Source: Fulvivirga sp. (lineage in GTDB: Bacteria; Bacteroidota; Bacteroidia; Cytophagales; Cyclobacteriaceae). From it: a stretch of DNA of 64,000 bases. The notes beneath the pieces were generated by a model. That model saw nothing but the letters and a program-made list of their open reading frames with translations. It was not told where the DNA came from and made no database searches. Position 1 is the first letter of the stretch. The number at the start of each line of letters is the position of its first letter. This document shows, in pieces, positions 1 through 8,800 of the stretch. The position numbers and the translations under genes are program-made. Location: contig JANQLQ010000024.1 in assembly GCA_028280565.1 (NCBI GenBank), positions 45,248 through 109,247 on the forward strand, given 5' to 3'.

Positions 1-1
1 T

Positions 2-1084
2 CCTAAGCAGTTGCGCCATTATTCCTTTTTATCCAGGGGTATGATCCGTCATTTACGAAACAAGCATGACCTATCCCATCACCCTTATGATCGATACTTT
101 GATTACCGGGATGCCAGCATATTGGATATCTATTTTGAAAAGATATCAAATGTAGACCAGGTGATATTTTTAGATGAGCATTTCAGGGGGAATGATAGTC
201 TTATCGGTTTTAGCAATGAACATTTCTACAATGGCCGATTGAAAATAATGAAATCATTACCCCAACATGATGCCATTGGTGGTTTACACCACATCGCAAT
301 AAAAGGTGAGCGTTCAAAAGAAGGAACAAATGAATTGGAGGCGGAAGAGCTTTTGAAAAAAGTAGAAATGATCATCAAAGAACAAAACGACTTAGATCAC
401 ACTGCTGCTACCACACTTGGAATATTGAGCCCTTTTAGAAACCAAGCCGAGTTGCTAGAAAACCTGGTCCATGACACATTTTCCAACGAGCACATTGAAA
501 AGCACGCGATCAAAGTAGGAACTCCCTACGGTTTCCAGGGTGATGAGCGAGATATCATGTTCATTTCATTCTGCCTGGATGACAATACGCACACGACGGC
601 ACTGCATTATCTCAACCAGCACGAGATGTTCAACGTAGCCATTACCAGGGCAAAATTTACACAGTACATATTTAGTTCGATATCCATTGATACCGGGGAT
701 CATTTGATCCATCAATACCTTCTAAGCATCAACACGTCAAAAAAAGGGGGAACCCAACCTAGCAACACTATCCATGATGAGTTCCTCAAAGAAGTAGTAC
801 ATGTTTTTAATCGCAACACAAATGAAATCTATACCGACTACCTAGTGGCCGGTATCCTTATTGACGTTCTTTTACATACTCCTAAAGGATACTTTGGCAT
901 TGACCTGGTCGGGTACCCTGGTAAATTTTTTGAAGCAAATAGTATGGAGCAATATGAAATCCTAGGTAGAGCCGGAGTGAAAATGATACCCTTGCCGTAT
1001 TCTAATTGGTATTATGAAAGGGAAAAATGCATTGAAGGGCTCAATCGGATCATCTTTGAAGTGACTGATGCTTCCTTGGATTAA
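2..1084 (+). CDS. Superfamily 1 (UPF1/DNA2-like) helicase with C-terminal nuclease-like domain, 3' part
   Basis: The frame is open to the left edge, so the gene begins outside the window. The first visible residues, PKQL, match the end of helicase motif III (GDPKQL). Further motifs follow: HFRGNDSL with FSN (motif IV region), GFQGDERDIMFIS (motif V) and FNVAITRAK (motif VI), all typical of the second RecA-like lobe of UPF1/DNA2-type ATP-dependent helicases. The last ~100 residues, with IDVLLH, a GYFGID strand and a helix ending SNWYYERE, resemble the Vsr-like PD-(D/E)XK domain found at the end of many such helicases; that is inference from pattern. A DNA repair, RNA or defence role cannot be decided without the N-terminal part. 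Confidence 0.8.
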   Translation, partial: PKQLRHYSFLSRGMIRHLRNKHDLSHHPYDRYFDYRDASILDIYFEKISNVDQVIFLDEHFRGNDSLIGFSNEHFYNGRLKIMKSLPQHDAIGGLHHIAIKGERSKEGTNELEAEELLKKVEMIIKEQNDLDHTAATTLGILSPFRNQAELLENLVHDTFSNEHIEKHAIKVGTPYGFQGDERDIMFISFCLDDNTHTTALHYLNQHEMFNVAITRAKFTQYIFSSISIDTGDHLIHQYLLSINTSKKGGTQPSNTIHDEFLKEVVHVFNRNTNEIYTDYLVAGILIDVLLHTPKGYFGIDLVGYPGKFFEANSMEQYEILGRAGVKMIPLPYSNWYYEREKCIEGLNRIIFEVTDASLD

Positions 1085-1127
1085 AGCCACAGATCCCGCC
1101 CAGCCTTAGGTGGATCCCAACTCCCAA

Positions 1128-1419
1128 CTGGTCTTAGGTTAAGCGTAGCGGTCCTAAGACCCTAAATCACCAAGAGCGTCCGCTCGGCGAGGTATTATGA
1201 CCTACATTCCATGTTACTCAAACATGCCATTAGCTAGAAACCTAATTCATCCACTCATCAAATTAACCTGTGATAATACAAATGAATTCTTTTTGCAACT
1301 ACGGTGGTGAACAAAACTTCTTTGATGTATAGGAGAAGATGACGTAGTCTATTGCAAACCGAGCGGACGCTCTATCCCCATTGTAGGTCTTAGGACCGCT
1401 ACGCTTAACCTAAGACCAG
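1128..1419. repeat. Inverted-repeat element (MITE- or REP-like)
   Basis: Two 34-base arms at 1128-1161 and 1386-1419 are exact reverse complements. A second matching pair of 14 bases lies inside them at 1174-1187 and 1359-1372. Each outer arm is itself partly palindromic: it begins and ends with a 9-base inverted pair (ggtcttagg/cctaagacc) and can form its own hairpin. About 170 bases of unique, non-coding sequence lie between. The element fills most of the 1085-1493 gap between the convergent helicase and aminopropyltransferase genes. It could be a short non-autonomous mobile element or a bidirectional terminator/REP pair; no open reading frame in it looks real. Confidence 0.7.
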
Positions 1420-1493
1420 AGGTTGACCAGGGGTTGTGGTACTAAGACTAAGACCCAGCTTCCCTATTTTGAAGAGGTTCCAATTGATGTCCA

Positions 1494-3035
1494 TCAATAC
1501 AAATCCCATTTTCCATCCAAATAGTACTTGTACAATACAGGGTTATGGATCTTATTGACCTCTACACTGTCGGTATCACCGGGAAAAACCCTTTTGCCGA
1601 AAGAAGTGACCAGGGTCATGGCTTCGTGGTTGATCCATTCGGTGTCGATGTCGTCAAAGTGGAGGGCTTGAAGGGCCTTTTTTAAACTCTCTTTTTGATA
1701 GGATTTGGCGCCTAATACCCAACCCCATTCTCCCAGGGTCACTACCTGGTTGTGCAAAGGAGCCGTAGTAAACCCTGCGGCTTGTATGGTCTTATCAATG
1801 CAATTGAAAGCCTTGGCGGCGTAGTATGGGCTGCCCGCTTGGGTAATGATCAACCCGTTGGGGCGCAGGCGTTTGTAACATAGCTTGTATAATTCGAAGG
1901 AATAGAGTCGTCCTAGCTCCACGGTCCTGGGGTCGGGCAGGTCGATGATGATGACATCGTAAAATGCCCGGTCATCTTCCAAGAAATTGAAGCCATCTTG
2001 GTTGATAATGGTCACTTTTTCGTGGCTCATAGAGTTATTGTTCATCGCTACGAGCCAGGGGTGGGTCTGTCCGAGCTGGGTCATGGCCGGATCTAGGTCT
2101 ACCAACGTGATTTTTTCTACCTGCTCATATTTCAAGACCTCCCGGGCGGCCCCGCCGTCACCTCCTCCCATGATCAAGACATGCCTAGGCGCTTTCGACA
2201 GTCGCATAACAGGGTGTACCAATGGCTCATGGTACATGACTTCATCGATCGAGCTAAGTTGCTGGTTGCCGTTCAGGAATAGCCAATGGCCTTCTTCCGA
2301 CCGGGTGATGGTAATCTTTTGGTATTTGGTCTGCTCTTCATAAATTACCCGGTCTTTGTAGCGCGACTGCTCCCCGTACCGGATGATCGGTTCTGCGAAA
2401 ACTACCCCGGCCACTAACAAAAGGAACACCCCTACGGTAGCAATAGTTAAACGTCCTTCGATTTTTTTATCCAGGGCTGATTTCAGCATAATGAAAAGCC
2501 CACAGGCCACCATAAAATTAATACTTCCCAGGATAAAAGGGGTGTAAGTAAGCCCTAGGTAAGGCAATCCAATGAACGCAAAGAACACCCCTCCAAGCAG
2601 GCTCCCGTAGTAATCCTTTTCCAGCACCGAAGATACATTGATCCTCAACTCTTCGAATTCATCATTGAGCCTCACCACGATCGGGATCTCCATACCGATC
2701 AAAAGACCGATCAAAACGCTCATAGTGTAGATCACGAAACCTACATATCCATAAAACGCGGAAGCCGTATAGGTAATCACCGAAACAAATGCCGCCAGCA
2801 ATGAAAGCGTGAACTCAATATAAATGAAACGTTCCAACAGGCGGTCCTCGATACCTTTACTAATACGACTACCCAAACCCATGGAAAACAGCATGATGGA
2901 AACGATCATGGTCCATTGGAAAACAGAATCTCCTAGGAAGTACGTGGCCAGGGTGGAAAGGACATATTCTGCTACAATCCCGGAAAGGCCTGTAGCAAAC
3001 AAAGCAAGTTTTAAGACATTCGAACGGTATTTCAC
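1494..3035 (-). CDS. Membrane-anchored spermidine synthase-like aminopropyltransferase
   Basis: The first ~225 residues are mostly hydrophobic, about seven membrane segments. A spermidine synthase-type catalytic domain follows, with the nucleotide-binding GGGDGG (near 290), an acidic VDLD strand and the catalytic-loop DLPDP (near 365). This family transfers aminopropyl groups from decarboxylated S-adenosylmethionine to polyamines; the membrane-fused version has no certain substrate. The start is GTG, with an in-frame TAA two codons upstream. It is the last gene of the minus-strand PspA/flotillin set, about 240 bases after the DUF350 gene. Spermidine synthase-like genes next to PspA and YjfL genes have been described, so a role in envelope stress is likely rather than general polyamine supply. 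Confidence 0.85.
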   Translation of the reverse strand: MKYRSNVLKLALFATGLSGIVAEYVLSTLATYFLGDSVFQWTMIVSIMLFSMGLGSRISKGIEDRLLERFIYIEFTLSLLAAFVSVITYTASAFYGYVGFVIYTMSVLIGLLIGMEIPIVVRLNDEFEELRINVSSVLEKDYYGSLLGGVFFAFIGLPYLGLTYTPFILGSINFMVACGLFIMLKSALDKKIEGRLTIATVGVFLLLVAGVVFAEPIIRYGEQSRYKDRVIYEEQTKYQKITITRSEEGHWLFLNGNQQLSSIDEVMYHEPLVHPVMRLSKAPRHVLIMGGGDGGAAREVLKYEQVEKITLVDLDPAMTQLGQTHPWLVAMNNNSMSHEKVTIINQDGFNFLEDDRAFYDVIIIDLPDPRTVELGRLYSFELYKLCYKRLRPNGLIITQAGSPYYAAKAFNCIDKTIQAAGFTTAPLHNQVVTLGEWGWVLGAKSYQKESLKKALQALHFDDIDTEWINHEAMTLVTSFGKRVFPGDTDSVEVNKIHNPVLYKYYLDGKWDLY

Positions 3036-3053
3036 GGATTATCTAATGAATTT

Positions 3054-3155
3054 TCAACGGCCACGTGGAATTCTCATGATGCAACCTTTACATCCCGGGG
3101 TGCTTTTCGGCCAACCATTATTTATCCTCGGTTCGTGTCTTTGAAAGAAACCCAT
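3054..3155 (-). CDS. Candidate 33-residue microprotein
   Basis: A short frame with an ATG start and TGA stop ends 19 bases before the GTG of the aminopropyltransferase gene. It starts MGFFQRHEP and contains a CKGC pair and a basic end (PRGR). It lies in an otherwise empty 240-base gap within a tightly packed gene set, which is the only reason to consider it. No family is recognised, and a frame this short can occur by chance. Confidence 0.22.
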   Translation of the reverse strand: MGFFQRHEPRINNGWPKSTPGCKGCIMRIPRGR

Positions 3156-3275
3156 TTCATGCAAACACTCCCCGTAGCTGGGGATCAAAGTTAGGAACTC
3201 GAAGTAATTTCTAACTTCGGGCTCCCAACCCCTGACCAGGGATAGATTAAGGTATCAATTTTAGTAAATCCCGGC

Positions 3276-4139
3276 TCAAAGTGCCCAAGTGATGAGGACG
3301 GATCCGCCGATATAAGCGAAAGCTTCGATCAATGCGGCCCCACAGTTAGGGCGCTCCTGGTTGATGATCTCATCCGTAAGATTTTGTCCTGGCAGCAGGA
3401 TCTTATCCGTTAAAAAACGCGCCAAGGGTAAGAAAACAAGCCCTATAGCCACATCTATGCCTACATCTTCTAAAGTGATGATCCAATCTTCGAAATCATG
3501 CATCAGGGCAAAACGTACCAGGTTGGCGATAGCGATCATAGCACCGGCAAAGCCGATCCCCACGGCTACGTTGTCTTTTTCGATATGCTCGTGGACATCG
3601 TAAGGGGTAATCGCATTATATACCAGTGAAGTGATAAACATTAAGGCCATTCCTAAGATCCAATACAAGATAGCGGTAACGATAGGTCCGCCGTCTCCAT
3701 ATCCTTCCCCGTGGATAGCTCCCAAAATGATGAGACCGGTAGCTATAGCTATGGCCCCTTCAATGATGCCTGTACCCATATTCCGATCCTCCAGGATCTC
3801 TTTTTTTACACTAAAATGCCGTAAGATGACCTTATCGTTAATGATTATGGAAAGGTTAAGTAGAAGGATCGCCAATAATCCATACACCCCGATATCTACC
3901 AGGTCGATCCAAAGGCCGCTGGATTCTCCTAATACTGCGCTACCAATGGCTAACAAGAGTCCAATGAAGTAGCCTACATAGGCAAAGGAAAAAGCAAAGT
4001 TGTCATTCTCTACCAGCTCATGCGTTACTTTTACTTTAGGATGGAACAGTTGGTAGACGACCTTACCGATCACAAAGAGTATGAATGAGGCAGCAAGATA
4101 GATGGCCGTGGTAATGATCCCGTCAATAATTGTTGTCAT
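3276..4139 (-). CDS. DUF350 (YjfL-type) integral membrane protein
   Basis: The 287-residue protein is almost entirely hydrophobic and consists of two similar halves, each with about four membrane segments. Repeated features include FAYVGYFIGLL in the first half against VGIGFAGAMIA in the second, and the N...D(K/V)I...H/L.F(S/A) pattern. This is the layout of the DUF350/YjfL family, whose E. coli member lies in the yjfIJKLMC operon with a PspA homologue. Function is unknown. Here it lies between a lipoprotein gene and the aminopropyltransferase gene on the same strand, 25 bases after the former. A membrane partner of the PspA/flotillin system is the best guess. Confidence 0.85.
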   Translation of the reverse strand: MTTIIDGIITTAIYLAASFILFVIGKVVYQLFHPKVKVTHELVENDNFAFSFAYVGYFIGLLLAIGSAVLGESSGLWIDLVDIGVYGLLAILLLNLSIIINDKVILRHFSVKKEILEDRNMGTGIIEGAIAIATGLIILGAIHGEGYGDGGPIVTAILYWILGMALMFITSLVYNAITPYDVHEHIEKDNVAVGIGFAGAMIAIANLVRFALMHDFEDWIITLEDVGIDVAIGLVFLPLARFLTDKILLPGQNLTDEIINQERPNCGAALIEAFAYIGGSVLITWAL

Positions 4140-4164
4140 AGGTATATGTTAAATCATGAATGGC

Positions 4165-4890
4165 TTATTTACCAAATCCTCCTCCGCGGGAGCGTGATCT
4201 TGATCCCCCATAGCGCGAACCGGAGCGCGAAGTACGATTGGATACTCTTTGTTTAAAGGAGGAAGTATTCCTGCTCCAAGCAGAATTTGGCCGGGTACTC
4301 CGGTTGTAATCGCTATTGGTGCCGTAGTAGCTTCTGCCACGGGTGGTGGGACCGTAATACGAGCGCCCTGTGCCGTAGTAGCCACGGCGGTAGTCATCAT
4401 AGTACGATCTTCTCGCGGGGAAAGACATCATATTGAACATGCTACTCATAAAAGCATACTGCCCGTAGAATGCCCAAAAACTACTTCCACCTTGGTTATT
4501 CCAAAAGCCATATTTTTCATTCCCTACATAGTTATTATACCCCGGCGGGCTCACACTTTTGACCAGCTTGCCATCTTCTCCCCGTGAGGCCAACTCCATT
4601 CCCATGTCATTGGCGTGGCGTTCGAAAAATGCTTTATCCACTTCGTACCAATCAGTGGTCCTTTCCTCCGGTTTACCAGCTTCTTTTTCTTCTATGACCC
4701 GGTATTGGTGATAGTATTTGCTGAAAAAGTTGCCTTCAACATTCATATCGTGCAACAGGACTGAAAATACTCGATCCGTTGGAATATCTTTCACGATCAC
4801 ATCCACTGGGTTCTTTTGGAATTTCTTGCCTCCACAACTCGATAAGGCAACTAAAAAGAAAAAGATCAGTGGAATTTTAAAGGTTTTCAT
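4165..4890 (-). CDS. Lipoprotein with Arg-Ser-Tyr-Gly-rich tail
   Basis: The start MKTFKIPLIFFFLVALSSCGG is a lipoprotein signal with the lipid-modified cysteine at about residue 19. A globular part to ~170 is followed by a low-complexity tail with repeated RSYYG and SRSGSRYGG units, ending in GGGFGK. A Ser/Gly/Arg-rich tail ending in GGFG recalls the DUF1190 proteins YgiB/YjfM, which accompany YjfL and YjfK homologues in E. coli; this is resemblance in layout, not a demonstrated match. It should sit in the periplasm or on the outer membrane. Its place between the DUF4178 and DUF350 genes supports membership in the same system. Confidence 0.7.
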   Translation of the reverse strand: MKTFKIPLIFFFLVALSSCGGKKFQKNPVDVIVKDIPTDRVFSVLLHDMNVEGNFFSKYYHQYRVIEEKEAGKPEERTTDWYEVDKAFFERHANDMGMELASRGEDGKLVKSVSPPGYNNYVGNEKYGFWNNQGGSSFWAFYGQYAFMSSMFNMMSFPARRSYYDDYRRGYYGTGRSYYGPTTRGRSYYGTNSDYNRSTRPNSAWSRNTSSFKQRVSNRTSRSGSRYGGSRSRSRGGGFGK

Positions 4891-5021
4891 CCGTGTACAG
4901 TTAATTCTAATTTCAAATATAGTAAATCATTGGACCTGCGAAATAAAATGACCCAATATCCTCATTTTGAGTTTGTTTTTCGTTCTTGAGGTAGTGGGTG
5001 GGTCCACGTAAAGCCATGTAA

Positions 5022-5087
5022 GGAGCGCAAAGTGCGCAAAACTTCTCCGCGCTCTTGGCGAGAACCTTTGCGGCCTTTGCGAGAAAC
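5022..5087. repeat. Short intergenic repeat of gcgcaaa/tttgcg/ggcgaga units
   Basis: The 66 bases directly after the DUF4178 stop are made of repeated and inverted words (gcgcaaa, ctttgcg, cgagaa, ggcgaga). Similar sequences are common between genes in Bacteroidota. There is no coding potential. It may serve as a 3' end structure or be a decayed interspersed repeat. Confidence 0.4.
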
Positions 5088-5636
5088 TCACTGCCCTGGA
5101 ATAATATTCGATATCTCGTATTCCTTCACCACCTTCCCTACCGACGCTTCGAAATTACGCTCATCCCACTGGGTGATGGACAATACATGTTTCTCGTCAT
5201 CGTCATAATAGTCCCAAGTGATCAGCTCCTCCCAGTCGTCTGTACCCTTGGTTTTGTCATTGAAATAACCGGCACTGTCCGTATGGAGGTGGTAGTTGAT
5301 CCCTTCATACGCTAGTTTTTTAGGAGGTCTTTCCTTTTTGATGGTCTTATCAATGATGTCATCTCCTAAATCCCGTATCTTAATGTTTTTCATGGCGGTG
5401 ATCCATAGCTCCCCCTCATCTTCCACGCCCAGGTAGATCACTTCGTCCCCGGAGTCCAGCATATACTCATGGGAAAAGTTATTGTGCCCCCAGTCGTATT
5501 GGTATACTTCTTTCACCTCCCACGATTTCATATCGTAATCCAGGATAAACCCTTGATCCAGGTCAGTCACCTTGAGGTTAGTCACGTCGTATTCCGGCTG
5601 CTTCTCTTTCTTTTTAAAAAAATCAAATAGTCCCAT
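5088..5636 (-). CDS. DUF4178-type protein
   Basis: The 182-residue soluble protein starts MGLFDFFKKKEKQP, a short basic amphipathic start often seen before DUF4178 domains. It continues with a beta-rich core (VTDLDQGFILDYD, WEVKEVYQYDWG, GDEVIYLGVEDEGELWIT) and a second beta-rich half (GINYHLHTDSAGYF, ITWDYYDDDEKHVLSITQWD). This fits the DUF4178 family, which is related to E. coli YjfK and found beside PspA homologues. Biochemical function is unknown. No signal peptide or membrane segment is seen, so it is probably cytoplasmic or peripheral to the membrane. Confidence 0.75.
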   Translation of the reverse strand: MGLFDFFKKKEKQPEYDVTNLKVTDLDQGFILDYDMKSWEVKEVYQYDWGHNNFSHEYMLDSGDEVIYLGVEDEGELWITAMKNIKIRDLGDDIIDKTIKKERPPKKLAYEGINYHLHTDSAGYFNDKTKGTDDWEELITWDYYDDDEKHVLSITQWDERNFEASVGKVVKEYEISNIIPGQ

Positions 5637-5699
5637 TTTTTAGTCTTGAGTAGTTCGTATTGAGTCTTGAGTAATAAGTCGTAAGTACTGTTTGAGGAT

Positions 5700-5858
5700 T
5701 CAGCTCCTCTTTCCAAACACCTTGGTAAAAAGGTATAGTATTCCTAAAACGATCAATGCTAAGATACCCAACTTGAACAAGATCCTGAAAATGAAGCCCC
5801 CGGCTAGCGCCAAGAGGACTAGTACGGCCAAGATCTTGAAAATATCAGCTGTCTTCAT
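5700..5858 (-). CDS. 52-residue membrane protein overlapping the ATPase gene end
   Basis: A complete small frame starts with ATG at 5858 (MKTADIFKILAVLV) and ends with TGA at 5700. It overlaps the last 14 bases of the giant ATPase gene in another frame, a typical sign of translational coupling. Residues ~7-44 form one or two hydrophobic segments around a central GGFIFRILFK, and the tail is basic (KVFGKRS). No family is recognised. The overlap, sensible start and membrane character make it likely real. It could tether or regulate the ATPase at the membrane; that role is inference. Confidence 0.65.
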   Translation of the reverse strand: MKTADIFKILAVLVLLALAGGFIFRILFKLGILALIVLGILYLFTKVFGKRS

Positions 5859-8800
5859 CCTTTTTTGATTTTCTTTTTAAGTTAAACAACAACATCTCTT
5901 CTCGTATTCCATCGAGATGCTTTCCAATGTTTTCCATTTCCTTGACCACCAGGCCGGCAGGGTTTCCCCCGCCATAGCCGGCCAGCTCTTGTTTTTTAAG
6001 GAACTTTCCAAGTATATCCTCCCACCGGCTTTTTTCCCCTGCTGAAAGTTTGTTCACTAAGGATTTAAATTTGAGCAGGTTGGCCTCGGCACCCGACGTT
6101 AGCGTTTGAGATTCACTTTCATAATGTGACAGGATCAACGTATCCAGCTCTTTGTCATTCATCACACTCACCACCTTCTCCGCTATTTTATTCATGTCGC
6201 GGTAGGAGCCTTGCAGTTTAAAAGCAGGTTCTGTCCTGTATTCGTCGGACTGGGCCGCCGAGTATATGTACTCCTTATTTACCTTAAGGATCGCATCTCT
6301 CACCACTAAAAGCTTCTTCAATAGCTCCACGTACTCATTGACCTCTTCCGAGGAGTGGCTCGCTTCAAAATCGATGCCTTCATGCTGCCCGGTACTGGCT
6401 ATTTTCAACATTGATAGCACATCTTTGTGGCTTTTGCCGGATAGCCTGGCCAATACTGCATTAGACGTAAGGCTATTTTCAAGGTAGCTAAGTTTGAAAA
6501 CCTCTTCAGAGTCGCCGATAATATCACCGAGGTTATAGATATCTGCCCGGTTGGCCAGCATATCGGGTATGCGGAACTTTTCACCACTTTCGGTGTAGGG
6601 GTTCCCGGCCATTACCACGCAAACCCTTTTGCCACGGAAATCGTAGGTACGACTTTTTCCTTTGTAGACCCCTTCTATTTTACGCTGGGCATCACACAGC
6701 GAGATAAATTTTTGTAAAAACTCCGGGTTACAGTGCTGGATGTCATCCAGGTAGATCATTATATTATCGCCCATTTCGAAGGCCAGGTTCAGTTTCTTGA
6801 GCTCTTCACGGGCCCCGGCATTGGGCGCTTGTTCAGGGTCGAGGGCCAGTACATTATGACCAAGGGCAGGTCCATTTATTTTCATAAAGATCACCCCCAG
6901 CCGATTGGCGATGTATTCCATTAGGGTGGTTTTGCCATAGCCCGGTGGAGAGATCAATAGCAGCAAACCCATTAGGTCTGTACGTTTACTCTCTCCCGCC
7001 GTGCCCATTTGCTTCGCCAGGTTTGCACCGATCAGGGGAAGATATACCTCATCGATCAACTTATTTCTCACAAAAGAGGACATCACCCTAGGCTTGAACT
7101 CTTCCAAACGCAGCTCTTCGGAAAACTTTTGGGTCATCTCTTTCTTGAGATGATGGTAGGCCTCAAAAAGGGGGACACGATCGTTGACATATTTCCTCAT
7201 TTTGCACAAAAAATGATTAAAATGAAGCTCGTAAACGCCCTCTTTAACCCATGAGTGATCTCCTTGGAGGCCTTCCAACGTCACATGAAGAGAGGCATGG
7301 ACCACTTTATTGGCGTGGTAATCATCCACCAGCAGGATCACACTGACTTCCTCCACGTAATCTTTCCAATGATGAACGGCACCGTTGCCCTGCAGGAAGG
7401 AGTTCACCCAGTTTTTCACATGATGGTAGGCCTCCGGTATATTATCCCCATAACCTCGCAGGGAATCGTCAAACAGTTTTTGAGCTTTTTTTGTCTTGAG
7501 GTGTTCCTTAAAAGCGTGCAATAACTCGTCGGCTACCTTATCAATAACAAATTTATCGCCCCGTGATATCTCATAAAATAAGTATTCGGCGGCATCTTCA
7601 ACGATGGAAGGTTCAAATAAGCCTGTTTTCTCCAAAAACTGGCCTAAATCATCTTTCAACTGGTTTAAAAGGTGGTCAAATTCCCGTGTACCCGGGAATA
7701 CCTGTAAAATAATGCCCGCACTTTTCAGTTGGTGGTTGAGAAAGCTCTTTTTAGTGGGATCAACATGTTTTTTCCAGTACAGCGCGGCCGCAGCCCTAGA
7801 TACTGCCGGGTAGCGGAGCAAGTCGGAGGTGTGCATAATATTGAGCAACGCCGTAAGCAGGATGGTAGCATCGTGATCATGGACTCCCTTAACATATCCT
7901 TCATCAAATCGTACAGACATAAATTTGGTCACGTGATCTTTCAGCTCTTTATCCGGCATTTGGTACAGTGTTTCTGCCTTTATGGCTTCATCATGACGGG
8001 CTGCTTCTAATAATTTATACACCAGGTATTCCCCACGATAGACGTCATCGCATTCCGATACCAGGGCTTGGTCTATCACCTCGTGATAGGTGCTGGTGAT
8101 GTCATCATCAACACGTTCGAAAAAGTTAGTGCCACTCAAGTGAAAATACAGGCTATCTTCCTTGTTGACCACGGTCAGGTCGAGAGGCTGGGTGTTAACG
8201 GTAAACTTATGGGTGCCAAACTTGATCACATCCTGGCCTTCCACGAATAGCTCGGACCTGTCTTTTAACTGTCGTACAGCATCCTCCTTCAGCGTCTTTA
8301 ATTTACTGACAATATCTTCTGATTTGACCGTATCGCCTATGTGCTCTAGCTCCCGGATGATCTCACGGATCTTTTCGATCATAATATCGGAGGCATAGTA
8401 CCCATTGATCTCGGCTACGGAATCAAACCGGGCAATACGATTTTGAACGGCCTTCAATATCCTTTCCGCTGACTTGGCCAATGTATTCGCTCTCCTGTTT
8501 TTCTCCTCTACCAGGTTAAGCTTCCGGTTTTCAAAAGCATTGTAGACCTCCTCACGTTTAACACTGACCTTGTCAATAAATTCATCGAATTCGGAAAACT
8601 TGCCCTCCAGTTCCTCGAGCTGCACCATGATCTTACCCAGGTATTCGTCACATTTCTCCGGGGTATCGCATACGTCAATGAAGTTGATCACGCCTTGGTC
8701 CACCAGCTTCATTTGGGCATTAAATTCCGCTTTGCCCTCCACGCTGAACATCTCTTTTCGCTTTCGCTTCAAGGCCGCCTTCAACTGGTTAAACTTAGAA

